A stretch of 32,040 nucleotides of DNA, taken from Pseudomonadota bacterium. Its GTDB lineage: Bacteria; Myxococcota_A; Polyangia; GCA-2747355. Below are positions 23,252 to 31,060 of this stretch, piece after piece. The position numbers and the translations under genes were made by a program. The stretch is from positions 1 to 32,040 of the forward strand of contig PDPC01000045.1 of NCBI GenBank assembly GCA_002747355.1, written 5' to 3'. Position 1 is the first letter of the stretch. Each line of letters opens with the position of its first letter. The notes under the pieces are model-generated. The model ran no database searches, was not told the DNA's origin, and saw only the letters and a program-made list of their open reading frames with translations.

Positions 23252-24506
23252 TGCGCCTCAGTGCGCGGTGGCCGATGTCGCGACGAAAGCGACGCTCGGG
23301 CCATGTGATCCGCTCGCAGGCCGCATAGGCGCGGGCCCGGGCGGCGCCGAGGTCGTCTCCCAGCGCGGTGACGGCCAGCACGCGCCCACCAGCCGTCACC
23401 AAGCGCTCGTCGACCAAGGCGGTTCCCGCGTGAAAGACCATCAGCTCGTCTCCTGCCGCGGCGTTCACCGCGGCGACGCCCTCGATGGGCAAGCCCGTCG
23501 GGCTCTTGCCGGGGTAGCCTCCAGAGGCGAGCACGACGCAGAGCGCCGGTCGCGGATCCCAGCAGAGATCCTCCCTCGGCAGCTCGCCAGCGGCGGCCCC
23601 CGCGAGCAAGGGGAGGAGATCGCTCGCGAGCCGCGGCAGGAGCGTCTGCGCCTCCGGATCTCCGAAGCGGCAGTTGTACTCGAGCACCTGGGGCTCACCG
23701 TCGACGATCATCAGGCCCGCGTAGAGGATCCCCCGAAACGGTATCCCGTCTGCGGCGAGGCCAGCTATCGTCGGCTCGAGGACGCGCCTCTGGACCTCTC
23801 CGGCGAGGACTGCGTCGAGCATCGGCGCCGGCGAGTAGGCCCCCATCCCGCCGGTGTTGGGGCCGGTGTCGCCGTCAAAGGCTGCCTTGTGGTCCTGGCT
23901 GCTCGCGAGCATCAGCACCCGCTCGCCGTCGGCGAGGGCGATCACCGAGACCTCTTCGCCGCGCAGTCTTTCTTCGATCACGAGCTCGCCGCGAGGCGAG
24001 AGATCCCGAACCGCAGCTTTGGCGCTGGCGAGGTCGTCGGCCACCACAACGCCCTTGCCGCCAGCGAGGCCATCGAGCTTGATCACGCGCGCCTTTGGGT
24101 TGGTCTCGAGGTAGCGATCCGCCGCTTCGACATCGCTGACGAGCTCGAAGGGCGCCGTTGGGATGTCATGGCGCGCCATGAAGCGCTTGGCCCAGGCTTT
24201 CGACCCCTCGAGACGCGCCGCAGCCGCGCTCGGCCCCGCCACCGCGAGACCAGCCTCGATGAAGCGATCGGCGAGCCCCGCGCAGAGCGGCGCCTCCGGT
24301 CCAACGACCGTGAGGTCGATGCCCTGCGCTCTGGCCCAGCTCAGCAGGCCATCGAGATCGTCGGCGGCGATCTCGACGTTCTCCGCGACCTCGGCAGTGC
24401 CCGGGTTGCCGGGCGCACAGAAAAGCCTGGTCAGCTGTGGACTCTTGGCCAGGCTCCAGCAGAGGACGTGCTCACGCCCACCAGAACCGATCACCAGGAC
24501 CTTCAT
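23232..24506 (-). CDS. purD: Phosphoribosylamine-glycine ligase (GAR synthetase)
   Basis: The enzyme joins phosphoribosylamine and glycine with ATP in the second step of purine synthesis. The 424-residue protein is of standard length and has the PurD start MKVLVIGSGGREHVLCWSLAKSP, the CAPGNPGTAE loop, GPEAPLCAGLADRF, the ATP-grasp segment KLDGLAGGKGVVVADD (about residues 142-157), the GDTGPNTGGMGAYSPAP signature and the FGDPEAQTLLPRL metal-site segment. GAGGAG lies before ATG 24506. It begins 61 bp after the purH stop and overlaps tsaC by 20 bases at its end, so it is the middle of a purine operon. Confidence 0.97.
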   Translation of the reverse strand: MKVLVIGSGGREHVLCWSLAKSPQLTRLFCAPGNPGTAEVAENVEIAADDLDGLLSWARAQGIDLTVVGPEAPLCAGLADRFIEAGLAVAGPSAAAARLEGSKAWAKRFMARHDIPTAPFELVSDVEAADRYLETNPKARVIKLDGLAGGKGVVVADDLASAKAAVRDLSPRGELVIEERLRGEEVSVIALADGERVLMLASSQDHKAAFDGDTGPNTGGMGAYSPAPMLDAVLAGEVQRRVLEPTIAGLAADGIPFRGILYAGLMIVDGEPQVLEYNCRFGDPEAQTLLPRLASDLLPLLAGAAAGELPREDLCWDPRPALCVVLASGGYPGKSPTGLPIEGVAAVNAAAGDELMVFHAGTALVDERLVTAGGRVLAVTALGDDLGAARARAYAACERITWPERRFRRDIGHRALRRNADAPR

Positions 24507-24567
24507 GGGATCTCCTCGGTCGCTCTCGTGGTCTAGCAGACCGCGAGAAGCCGCGTAGCAGCTCCTG

Positions 24568-26124
24568 CTAGTGACGAAAGTGGCGACGCCCGGTGAAGAT
24601 CATCGCCAAGCCGTGCTCGTCAGCCGCGGCGATCACCTCCTCATCGCGGACTGAGCCTCCAGGCTGCACGACCGCCCGCACGCCAGCGGCGGCGCAGCCG
24701 TCGAGACCATCCCGGAAGGGAAAGAACGCGTCCGAAGCCGCCACGCCGCCGTCGATGGGCAGCACGGCGCGGCGCTGGGCGAGCGTGACCGAGTCGACGC
24801 GCGACATCTGCCCTGCCCCGACGCCGACCAGCTGGCGATCCCGGGCAAAGACGATCGCGTTGCTCTTGACGTGCTTGCAAGCGCGCCAGGCGAAGTCGAG
24901 CTCGCGCAGCTCGTCATCGGAGGGTGCGCGCTTGGTCACGACCTTGGCCTCCGCCATCGCCTCGAGGCCGTCGTCTCGCTGCTGCACGAGCATCCCGCCG
25001 AAGGCGCTGCGCCAGACCAGCGCGCCGGCTGACGGTCGCGGCACCTGGAGGATCCGCAGCTTCTTCTTCTTGCGTAGGATCTCCAGGGCAGCTGGGTCGA
25101 ACTCCGGCGCGATCACCGCCTCGAGGAAGATCGGCTTCAGCTCGGCGGCCATCGCCTCGGTCACCGCCTGGTTGCAAGCCACGATCCCGCCGAAGGCGCT
25201 GAGGGGATCGCCGGCGAGGGCCCGACGAAACGCCTCGGCGACGTCGCCATGGGTGGCCGCCGCCCCGCAGGGGTTGGTGTGCTTGACCACGGCGACCGCG
25301 GCGTCGGGGAGGTCGCAGGCCAGCGCCCAGGCAGCGTCTGCGTCGACGATATTGTTATAGGAGAGATCCTTGCCGGAGAGCTGCTCATAGAGAGCGGCAC
25401 GGTCAGCACCGGAGGTCGAGGCTGCGCGATAGAAGCCTGCCCGCTGATGCGGGTTCTCGCCATAGCGCAGGCTCTGCACGCGCTCGAGTTGCATACCGAG
25501 GCTCTCGGCGAGCGCGCCCGACTGCGCGAGCTCGCTCGAGAGGTGGGTAGAGATCGCCACGTCGTAGGCGGCGGTGTGGGCGAACGCGGCAGCAGCGAGC
25601 TCACGGCGCAGACGATCACCGACGCCACCCTGCCGCGCCTGCAGCTCCTCTAGCAGCTTGGGGTAGTCGTCGGGATCGACGACCACGGCCACCCGCTCGT
25701 GGTTCTTGGCGGCCGCGCGCAGCAGCGAGGGGCCGCCGATGTCAATCTGCTCGACGATCTCTTGGGACGTCGCGTCGCCGCGCTGCAGCGTCTGCTCGAA
25801 AGGATAGAGGTTGACCACGACGAGGTCGATGCGTCCGAGCGTATGCTCGCGGAGCTGGGCCTCGTGCTCCTCCGTTGGCCGCGCGAGGATCCCGCCGAAG
25901 ACCTTCGGGTGCAGGGTCTTGACCCGGCCGTCGAGGATCTCCGGCGCGCCGGTATAGTCCGACACCGTGACCACCGGGATGTCCGCGTCCGCGATCATCT
26001 TGGCCGTCCCACCGGAAGAGACGAGCTCGATACCATGCGCTCTGAGCGCTCGAGCCAGCTCCACCAACCCCCGCTTATCCGAGACGCTGAGCAGCGCCCG
26101 CTCGATCTTGTGAGACGTCGACAT
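24568..26124 (-). CDS. purH: Bifunctional AICAR transformylase / IMP cyclohydrolase
   Basis: The protein performs the last two steps to IMP: formylation of AICAR and ring closure. The 518-residue length is typical. The N-terminal MGS-like cyclohydrolase domain (about 1-150) has RALLSVSDKRGLVELARAL, SSGGTAKMI and DGRVKTLHPKVFGGIL (65-80). The transformylase part has YGENPHQRAGFY and KHTNPCG (281-287), with the catalytic Lys-His pair, and ends SVRDEEVIAAADEHGLAMIFTGRRHFRH. A GAGGTG box precedes the ATG at 26124. It is the first gene of the purH-purD-tsaC-trmN-like-purA run. No purine riboswitch or PurR-like operator is evident upstream; the 450-bp gap above it holds the second palindromic repeat element. 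Confidence 0.98.
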   Translation of the reverse strand: MSTSHKIERALLSVSDKRGLVELARALRAHGIELVSSGGTAKMIADADIPVVTVSDYTGAPEILDGRVKTLHPKVFGGILARPTEEHEAQLREHTLGRIDLVVVNLYPFEQTLQRGDATSQEIVEQIDIGGPSLLRAAAKNHERVAVVVDPDDYPKLLEELQARQGGVGDRLRRELAAAAFAHTAAYDVAISTHLSSELAQSGALAESLGMQLERVQSLRYGENPHQRAGFYRAASTSGADRAALYEQLSGKDLSYNNIVDADAAWALACDLPDAAVAVVKHTNPCGAAATHGDVAEAFRRALAGDPLSAFGGIVACNQAVTEAMAAELKPIFLEAVIAPEFDPAALEILRKKKKLRILQVPRPSAGALVWRSAFGGMLVQQRDDGLEAMAEAKVVTKRAPSDDELRELDFAWRACKHVKSNAIVFARDRQLVGVGAGQMSRVDSVTLAQRRAVLPIDGGVAASDAFFPFRDGLDGCAAAGVRAVVQPGGSVRDEEVIAAADEHGLAMIFTGRRHFRH

Positions 26125-26391
26125 GCCGCACCTCGGCCTCTTTTATTGCGACGAGCAGAAAGCAGGGCTGTAGCAAGGGTCCGCTCCCAACGCAACCCAG
26201 GTCCCCGCGTCGAACGGAGCCCCCCTGGTGGTATGGCGAGCTCTCTGACGCGACCCCGGCCGATCTACGGAGCCTTCGGCTTGGCAGGGGGGAGTTCGAT
26301 GAGAGCGGCAAGATAGACCGCGCGTTTGGCACCACGACATGTCGGGCGAGGCCTCTCTGCGCGACACAGCACGGCGAGAGGAACCACCGAA

Positions 26392-26551
26392 GAGCACCCC
26401 TACACCTTCGGGACCGAGCCGGGTGCTGAGCTGCCGAGCCGCTTTCGTAGCCAACGAAACGAGCCATGCTCGTGGTACGGCGAGCGTTCTGAGGCCTAGA
26501 ACGCGGCCGGCAGCGCTGTGCCCGGCGACGGGAGGAAGGTGGGGGGTGCTC
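26392..26551. repeat. Dispersed palindromic repeat element, copy B, with three internal hairpins
   Basis: This 160-bp element lies in the 450-bp gap between purH and the sigma-like gene, starting 25 bp beyond the latter's stop. Its ends are complementary: GAGCACCCC with GGGGTGCTC, then ACCTTC with GAAGGT, then GCCGGG with CCCGGC. Inside are three perfect hairpins: TTTCGT/ACGAAA (26443-26459), CGAGC/GCTCG (26460-26472) and GCGTTCT/AGAACGC (26484-26504). The whole looks like a closed multi-branch fold. It matches copy A (12331-12546) but holds only one copy of the 15-bp unit that is repeated there. No transposase, no open frame. Apart from this element, the rest of the gap shows nothing I can name. 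Confidence 0.85.
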
Positions 26552-26569
26552 CGAAGAGCGCTCCCCCCA
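26541..26569 (-). terminator. Hairpin downstream of the sigma-like gene
   Basis: GGGGGG(T)GCTC and GAGC(G)CTCCCCCC pair around a CGAA loop, just after the sigma-like gene's stop at 26576. It overlaps the right end of repeat copy B. No U tract follows, so the terminator role is uncertain, but its place after an operon end fits. Confidence 0.4.
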
Positions 26570-26575
26570 GAGCGA

Positions 26576-27094
26576 TTAAGACGGCCTGATGCCGAGGTCC
26601 TGGCTGGTCATCTTCAGCTTGAGCAGGCCACGCACCTCGACCTGACGGATACGCTCCCGGGTGAGGTTCATGATCTCGCCAACCTCTTCGAGGGTGATCC
26701 CACCGCGCTCGGCGACATCGAGAGAGCAGGTCTCGTTCATCTCCCAGACCTCGAGGTGCGGGAAGTTGAACTTGATCGAGCCCGTCTCCGGGTTGACGTC
26801 GAGGTAGAGGTGGTGCTTGCAGCTGACGTAGGGGCAAGGGCGGACGCCGGTCTTGCACTCGACGCGGCTCGCAGGCTTGGCGTAGTTCATATAGGGCATC
26901 AACGCCGCGCCTTGACGGATCTCCTCTTTCGTCAGGCGCTTCATCGCGATGGTGCGGCTGCGCGGGCGATCGCGGCGACGACGACGACGACGGCGAACCT
27001 TGCGGCTCACCGATGGGATCAGCTCTTCGGCGCCAACCTCGGTGACGTCGTCTTGGCGGGAGGGGTCCATCTTCAGCGGGGTTTCGCGGTCCAT
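26576..27094 (-). CDS. Sigma-70 region-4-like DNA-binding protein with Cys/His cluster
   Basis: The protein has 172 residues from ATG 27094, chosen because GGAGG lies seven bases upstream. The N-terminal third ends in an Arg run (about 31-47). A cluster follows, C80-x6-C87-x4-C92-x-His94-His95 in the segment [16 protein letters not shown], and could bind metal. The last third, [31 protein letters not shown] (about 131-161), is a sigma region 4.2 helix-turn-helix of the type that recognises -35 boxes. Regions 2 and 3 are absent, so it is not a stand-alone sigma factor and may be a DNA-binding regulator or a partner to polymerase. It is preceded by the MerR-like gene with a 25-bp gap. Confidence 0.8.
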   Translation of the reverse strand: MDRETPLKMDPSRQDDVTEVGAEELIPSVSRKVRRRRRRRRDRPRSRTIAMKRLTKEEIRQGAALMPYMNYAKPASRVECKTGVRPCPYVSCKHHLYLDVNPETGSIKFNFPHLEVWEMNETCSLDVAERGGITLEEVGEIMNLTRERIRQVEVRGLLKLKMTSQDLGIRPS

Positions 27095-27119
27095 CTGCCT
27101 GTCCTCCAGGTCCACCGAA

Positions 27120-27677
27120 CTAGCGTTCGGTGAGCATGCCGTCGCCGGCTACACGCAAGGTTTTCTCCGGTGTCGAGAGTTGGGTTTCGATGTCGGTGAT
27201 GCGCTTGACTAGCGCGCTGGCAGCGACGCGGGCGTCGCTGACCTCGCGGGTCAGTCGGCGCTTCTGCGCCACGTCGAAGCGAGGCTTGGCGATCTCGCGC
27301 TCGAAGCCCTTGAGCAGCTCCTCGAGGGCGGCCTCAGCGGCGTCGATCTGCTGCTTGAAGGCGCTGAAGCTGCGCTGGATCTCCTCGATGGTGAAGCTGC
27401 GGCTCATCAGCTGCTTGATCGAGTTGATCCGCCGCACGGTCGCGCAGGGGTAGATGCCCCGGGACCCCCGGTGCTTACCCTTGGATCCAACGCGACGGCT
27501 GCGCGGCAGCAAGCCGAGCTGCACGTATTTGCGAAAGGTCGCCTCCGAGAGCCGCACGCCGCGGGATTGAAAGATCTGGATGATCTGAGCCGAGGTCAGC
27601 CCGCTCGGATGCGCTCGCTCAATCTGGGCGAGATCCTGTTCGCTCAGCAGAGGCTCTCGAGCGGAGGTGCGAACCAC
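27120..27677 (-). CDS. MerR-like transcriptional regulator
   Basis: The protein has 185 residues from GTG 27677 with AGGA about ten bases upstream. The N-terminal half (about 25-100) has the winged-helix pattern of MerR proteins: [31 protein letters not shown], then a basic wing ([18 protein letters not shown]), then [24 protein letters not shown]. The C-terminal 85 residues form a charged dimerisation coil ([21 protein letters not shown]...). There is no Cys-based metal-binding loop, so the effector is unknown; it may be none. Upstream is the AT-rich region with three related boxes (27728-27806), likely its own control region. It is cotranscribed with the sigma-region-4-like gene, which starts 25 bp after its stop. 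Confidence 0.82.
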   Translation of the reverse strand: MVRTSAREPLLSEQDLAQIERAHPSGLTSAQIIQIFQSRGVRLSEATFRKYVQLGLLPRSRRVGSKGKHRGSRGIYPCATVRRINSIKQLMSRSFTIEEIQRSFSAFKQQIDAAEAALEELLKGFEREIAKPRFDVAQKRRLTREVSDARVAASALVKRITDIETQLSTPEKTLRVAGDGMLTER

Positions 27678-28189
27678 GAAAGCGCCATCCTTTTCTCGCG
27701 CTGGATCTAGCGCGTACGAGCCAGATGCATTCAGTGTTATATACTAAATGGATTCTATTGAATGTAAGCTGCTGTCAGGATTCGCGTCACTATATTCTAC
27801 TGAATGGAGCAGCACAAAAAAAAAGTGTGTGCCTGCGCCAGCTTAGGTCCGCCCATAACTGTTTTCTTGTTCAGTGTTCGGCCACAGGGTATGAGGATCG
27901 CACGAAAAAAACGTCCATCCGAGATGAGGTTGTTTTCATCACAAAAGGGGCGTTGGCGCCCGCCTCACGAGGCACCGATCACGCTTCACATGCAACCACT
28001 TGTTTTTAATAGCTTTTTGCGCGTCGGCTGTATGCACGAGCCGCTTCCCCGCTCTTCCTGAAGAATTGTCTTGTAATAATCGTTGCTTGTAGAGTGTAGC
28101 GGGAGACGCTACGAGAGACCGAGGTCGCCAACGTACCGCTTGAAGGGTCGAAAGCTCTGCTGATGCGATCAGGGATGTCGAAGCTGAAG
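27678..28189. other. AT-rich intergenic region without a gene
   Basis: This 512-bp gap is clearly lower in GC than its surroundings. The two frames inside it (27725-28009, 27804-28061) have low-GC codons and no recognisable protein pattern, and I do not call them. It holds the three boxes listed separately, a GCACA...TGTGC hairpin around a run of nine As (about 27811-27832), and several T/A runs. A decayed foreign insertion or a long control region are both possible. Confidence 0.7.
27728..27806. promoter_or_regulatory. Three related ATTCTAYTGAATG-like boxes upstream of the MerR-like gene
   Basis: CATTCAGTGTTATAT (27728-27742, inverted), GATTCTATTGAATG (27751-27764) and TATATTCTACTGAATG (27791-27806) share the core ATTCWRYTGAATG. 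Box 1 is inverted relative to boxes 2 and 3, giving dyads. A CTGACA-15-TAGAAT arrangement on the minus strand overlaps box 2 and could be the MerR-like gene's promoter, though its spacer is short. Autoregulation by the MerR-like protein is an inference. Confidence 0.5.
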
Positions 28190-30034
28190 CTAGCGGCTCC
28201 AGTTCAGGCGCACGGCGGTTGTCTGCCCTTTGCGTATTTTCACTGTCTTTTTAACGCGTTGCTTGATCGCAGTGTTCGAGAGCGTCAGCCGATGAACTCC
28301 GACAGGCAAGCGCAGAGCCTTGATCGGTGTCGTCATTCTCCGGCCTCCATCGACCGAAACAAAGGCCCAAGGGTCGACGTAGACCGCAAGCATGCCGTAG
28401 GCCTTGGGGGGTCTCTTATGACCCGAACGCTCTGTTTTCGGGGATCTGCTGATCTTCTTCACGCTGGCGTCCGCTGGCCTCCGCGTCGGCACCTTCGGCC
28501 ACGAGATCCTGCGAGGTTGTTTGGTGCGCCGCGCGGTCCTCGGCAGGCGTTTGGATCCAGCGACGAGCCGTGCGTCGGGGATCCGACCGGCGTCCGGTGA
28601 GGCCTTGGACGGCGCGCTATCTGCTTTCGCTGGTGCAGGCGCGCGTCGCTCGAGAGCGACCGACGGCTGACCGCCAAGCTCGACGCTGCGCTCTACCTTC
28701 TGTGCTCCCCAACGCGCGACCACCGAGAGCGTCTGCCCACGACGGCCCACGACGCGATAGGGGCTGCCTCCGGCGAGGGCGACACCATCGACCTCGACAC
28801 GAGCGCCAGAGGGCGAGCAGCGAAGCTCGACCTCGGCTGCATCCGGTGCACGATCGGCGATCGCACGAGAGCGTCTCATTGCCCAGAAGCCAGCTGCACC
28901 GGCAGCGGCGAAGATTAACAGCCCCACGACGATAGAGATCCCCCACCCCGCGCGGCGACGCGACGCCGCCTCGGGCGTTGACGCGCTCGTGGGTGTCACG
29001 CTCGAAGGCTCTGCCGCCTGCTCTGCCGCCTGCTCCTCGTCCAAGGTCCCCGTTGGCGCGTCGGCTGGCGCGACGGCGACGCCAGGAGCCTTCTCCAGCG
29101 TCGTCTGCCCGCGTCGTTCCCGCTCTCCGCCAGGCAGCAGCTGCGCCAGATACTCGGCGACCTCCAACCCGGCGGTCGCCCCAGAAAAGGCGGAGAGCTC
29201 GGCCAGCGCAGCCGCCGCGCTCTCGAAGCGCATCGTTGGATCGGGGGCGAGCATGCGCTCGACGACCTGCGCCAGCGGCAAAGGCACGGAGGGCGCCACT
29301 TCGGCCAACGGCAGCACCTTGCCGCGCCGCGCCGCGGCCAGCAGCTCTCCTTCGCTGCCAACGCCGCCGTAGAGCCTTCGGCCGGCGAGGAGCTCCCAGA
29401 GCACGATGCCAAGCGCGCAGAGATCCGCGCGAGCGTCGACGCGCTCGCCTCGGACCTGCTCAGGCGACATATACGTGAGCTTGCCCTTGACCATCCCGGT
29501 ACGCGTCGCCGAGGCCAGGGCTGCGACCTTGGCGATACCGAAGTCGGTGACCTTCACCTCCCCCGCGTAGGAGAGCAGCAGGTTATGAGGGCTGATGTCA
29601 CGATGGACGATCCCCAGCGGCTCGCCACGCTCCTGACGGGTGTGTGCGTAGTGCAGCCCCTTCAGAGCCTCGACCCCGACGTGGACAGCTAGGGTCTGAG
29701 GCACGGGCATCTCGCGGCGCCGCGCAGTAGCCGCGACCTTACGCAGATCGGGACCATCGACCAGCTCCATCGCGATGTAGTAGACCCCGTCGACCTGATC
29801 GAAGTCGAAGATCTGAACGATGTTAGCGTGTTGGAGCCGAGAGGCCAGGCGCGCTTCGTTGATGAACATATGAACGAAGTCGTCATCCTGGTTGAACTGC
29901 TCGAGGATGCGCTTGATCACCAGCTCTTTGACGAACCCCTGAGCGCCATAGGTCCGGGCGACCCAGACCTCGGCCATTCCGCCAACGCCGATCCGTTGCA
30001 GGAGCTCATACTTGCCGAAGCGCTCACTCATCAT
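28190..30034 (-). CDS. Ser/Thr protein kinase with two C-terminal PEGA domains outside the membrane
   Basis: The protein has 614 residues from ATG 30034; the next codon is also ATG, and an upstream in-frame start lies over the repeats. Kinase motifs: GVGGMAEV (16-23), Lys41, HRDISPHN (144-151), DFG (164-166) and SPEQ (190-193). After an acidic linker there is one membrane helix (about 364-386). Beyond it are a PEGA-like domain (about 400-460), a long Lys/Arg/Pro-rich linker (about 465-545) and a second PEGA domain (about 547-614). The outer part probably senses or binds the cell wall or an envelope protein; this is inferred from topology. It is divergent from the secreted repeat protein. Its ribosome binding site is weak (AGG six bases upstream). 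Confidence 0.9.
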   Translation of the reverse strand: MMSERFGKYELLQRIGVGGMAEVWVARTYGAQGFVKELVIKRILEQFNQDDDFVHMFINEARLASRLQHANIVQIFDFDQVDGVYYIAMELVDGPDLRKVAATARRREMPVPQTLAVHVGVEALKGLHYAHTRQERGEPLGIVHRDISPHNLLLSYAGEVKVTDFGIAKVAALASATRTGMVKGKLTYMSPEQVRGERVDARADLCALGIVLWELLAGRRLYGGVGSEGELLAAARRGKVLPLAEVAPSVPLPLAQVVERMLAPDPTMRFESAAAALAELSAFSGATAGLEVAEYLAQLLPGGERERRGQTTLEKAPGVAVAPADAPTGTLDEEQAAEQAAEPSSVTPTSASTPEAASRRRAGWGISIVVGLLIFAAAGAAGFWAMRRSRAIADRAPDAAEVELRCSPSGARVEVDGVALAGGSPYRVVGRRGQTLSVVARWGAQKVERSVELGGQPSVALERRAPAPAKADSAPSKASPDAGRIPDARLVAGSKRLPRTARRTKQPRRISWPKVPTRRPADASVKKISRSPKTERSGHKRPPKAYGMLAVYVDPWAFVSVDGGRRMTTPIKALRLPVGVHRLTLSNTAIKQRVKKTVKIRKGQTTAVRLNWSR

Positions 30035-30065
30035 CTTCTGCCTGTTATGATGCTCATCGGCGCCC

Positions 30066-30117
30066 TTCGCACGCTCACACTTCGCACGCTCACGGTTCGC
30101 ACGCTCACGGTTCGCAC
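30066..30117. repeat. 15-bp tandem repeat between divergent starts
   Basis: TTCGCACGCTCACGG-type units begin at 30066, 30081, 30096 and, partially, 30111. The last partial unit runs into TATAAT. The repeat fills most of the 96-bp gap between the kinase start and the secreted-protein start, and supplies the only candidate -35 box (TTCGCA, 30096-30101). Confidence 0.9.
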
Positions 30118-30123
30118 TATAAT
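30096..30123 (+). promoter_or_regulatory. Promoter with perfect TATAAT eight bases from the ATG
   Basis: A perfect TATAAT lies at 30118-30123, with TTCGCA (30096-30101; four of six) 16 bp upstream. The ATG at 30131 is seven or eight bases beyond the -10 box, exactly where transcription should begin. This gives a message with no leader. On the minus strand the same patch reads TATTAT/TATAGT and may serve the kinase gene. Confidence 0.55.
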
Positions 30124-30130
30124 ACTCGAC

Positions 30131-30997
30131 ATGAGTCGCGCGACTCCACTCCACGCTTCGAACTCATTGCGGGCCCTGATCGCTTCAGGCTTCGGGCTGC
30201 TCGCGATCGCCGCCCTCCCCCAAGGCGCTGGCGGTGCCGAGTTTGACGACGATGTCTTTGAAAACCGCAAGCTCCAGGTGCGGTTCACCGTTCCTGAAGG
30301 CTGGACGCTGACGCGGCAGACCGGCTACCCGTCGTTGCTGGCCTTCGTCAGCCGCGGTGGCGCTCGGATCTCCCTCTCTTACACCAGGCTGGCACGACAG
30401 CAGAAGGTGATCCAGGTGCTCGCCGACAACAACCGGGCCCTCGAGACCCTCGGGCTGAAGACGAGTGACGCCAAACGCGTCAAGCGCCTCGGCCATAAGC
30501 TCTGGCAGACCGTCGCCCAATCAAAAGACGGAAGCAAGCGGAACCACCAAGTCTATCTATCCGCCGGACAGGTGATCTACATCCTAACCCTCAGCTGTAA
30601 AGCAGCCGATGAGCGCCGCGGGTTGGCGGATGTTGACTACATCATCGAGTCGCTGAAGATGAAGCGCTGGGCGCTCCCTCAGGAGGCGCTGGTTCGTGAG
30701 CGTGGGCGCAGCAGAGGCAAAGCCCAGAGACCCTTTGGCGGAAAAGATCTCGGCGGAAGAGATCTCGGCGGAAGAGAGCTCGGCGGAAGAGAGCTCGGCG
30801 GAAGAGAGCTCGGCGGAAGAGAGTTCGGCGGAAAAGAGCTCGGCGGAAAAGAGAAGGCCACGCCGGATCAGGGCCCCCGCGAGGTGACGGATCGGGCGCG
30901 CAAACGGCCCGCGAGCGGCCCTGTCAGCCGGCCGGCAGCGCCCCAGCGCCCCGGCGGGCCCTCCGAGACCTCGAGCCGCAGCCGCCAGAAGAGCTGA
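30131..30997 (+). CDS. Secreted repeat-containing protein, function unknown
   Basis: The protein has 288 residues from ATG 30131, the first start after the TATAAT box; no Shine-Dalgarno site fits between. A signal peptide (about 1-35, LRALIASGFGLLAIAALPQGAGGA) precedes a compact domain (about 38-180): NRKLQVRFTVPEGWTLTRQTGYPSLLAFVSRGGARISLSYTRL, and DGSKRNHQVYLSAGQVIYILTLSCKAADERRGLADVDYIIESLKM. This resembles small secreted domains (PsbP-like or 'DUF1795-like') that begin with a PEGW strand. Eight pentads GG(K/R)(D/E)L/F follow (about 203-242), encoded by 15-bp repeats, then an Arg/Pro/Ser-rich tail. The fold call is tentative. It precedes the MepA-like gene by 63 bp on the same strand. Confidence 0.72.
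   Translation: MSRATPLHASNSLRALIASGFGLLAIAALPQGAGGAEFDDDVFENRKLQVRFTVPEGWTLTRQTGYPSLLAFVSRGGARISLSYTRLARQQKVIQVLADNNRALETLGLKTSDAKRVKRLGHKLWQTVAQSKDGSKRNHQVYLSAGQVIYILTLSCKAADERRGLADVDYIIESLKMKRWALPQEALVRERGRSRGKAQRPFGGKDLGGRDLGGRELGGRELGGRELGGREFGGKELGGKEKATPDQGPREVTDRARKRPASGPVSRPAAPQRPGGPSETSSRSRQKS
30133..30146. promoter_or_regulatory. 14-bp perfect palindrome at the start of the secreted protein gene
   Basis: GAGTCGCGCGACTC (30133-30146) overlaps the first codons. With transcription starting near 30130 it would be an operator just downstream of the start site, or a 5'-terminal hairpin that could hide the start codon. Confidence 0.35.
30737..30856 (+). repeat. 15-bp tandem repeat encoding eight GGREL-type pentads
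   Basis: Eight 15-bp units (GGCGGAAGAGAGCTC type) encode Gly-Gly-(Lys/Arg)-(Asp/Glu)-(Leu/Phe) in the secreted protein. On the opposite strand the same array reads as AELSS pentads, which I reject as a gene. Confidence 0.92.
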
Positions 30998-31060
30998 CGC
31001 CTCAGGAGCCGGGGTAGTGGATTTCTGGCCCCCCCGCTCCCCAGGCGGCACACTCGCTTC

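Noticed and set aside
27725-28061. Two plus-strand frames in the AT-rich gap
   Set aside because: They have low-GC third positions, many Cys, no ribosome binding site and no recognisable pattern, and they overlap the putative operator boxes.
30584-31051. Minus-strand frame reading as AELSS pentapeptide-like repeats
   Set aside because: It is antisense to the GGREL repeats of a gene with signal peptide and promoter. The pentad pattern follows from the 15-bp unit in any frame, and flanking sequence shows no repeat-protein caps.
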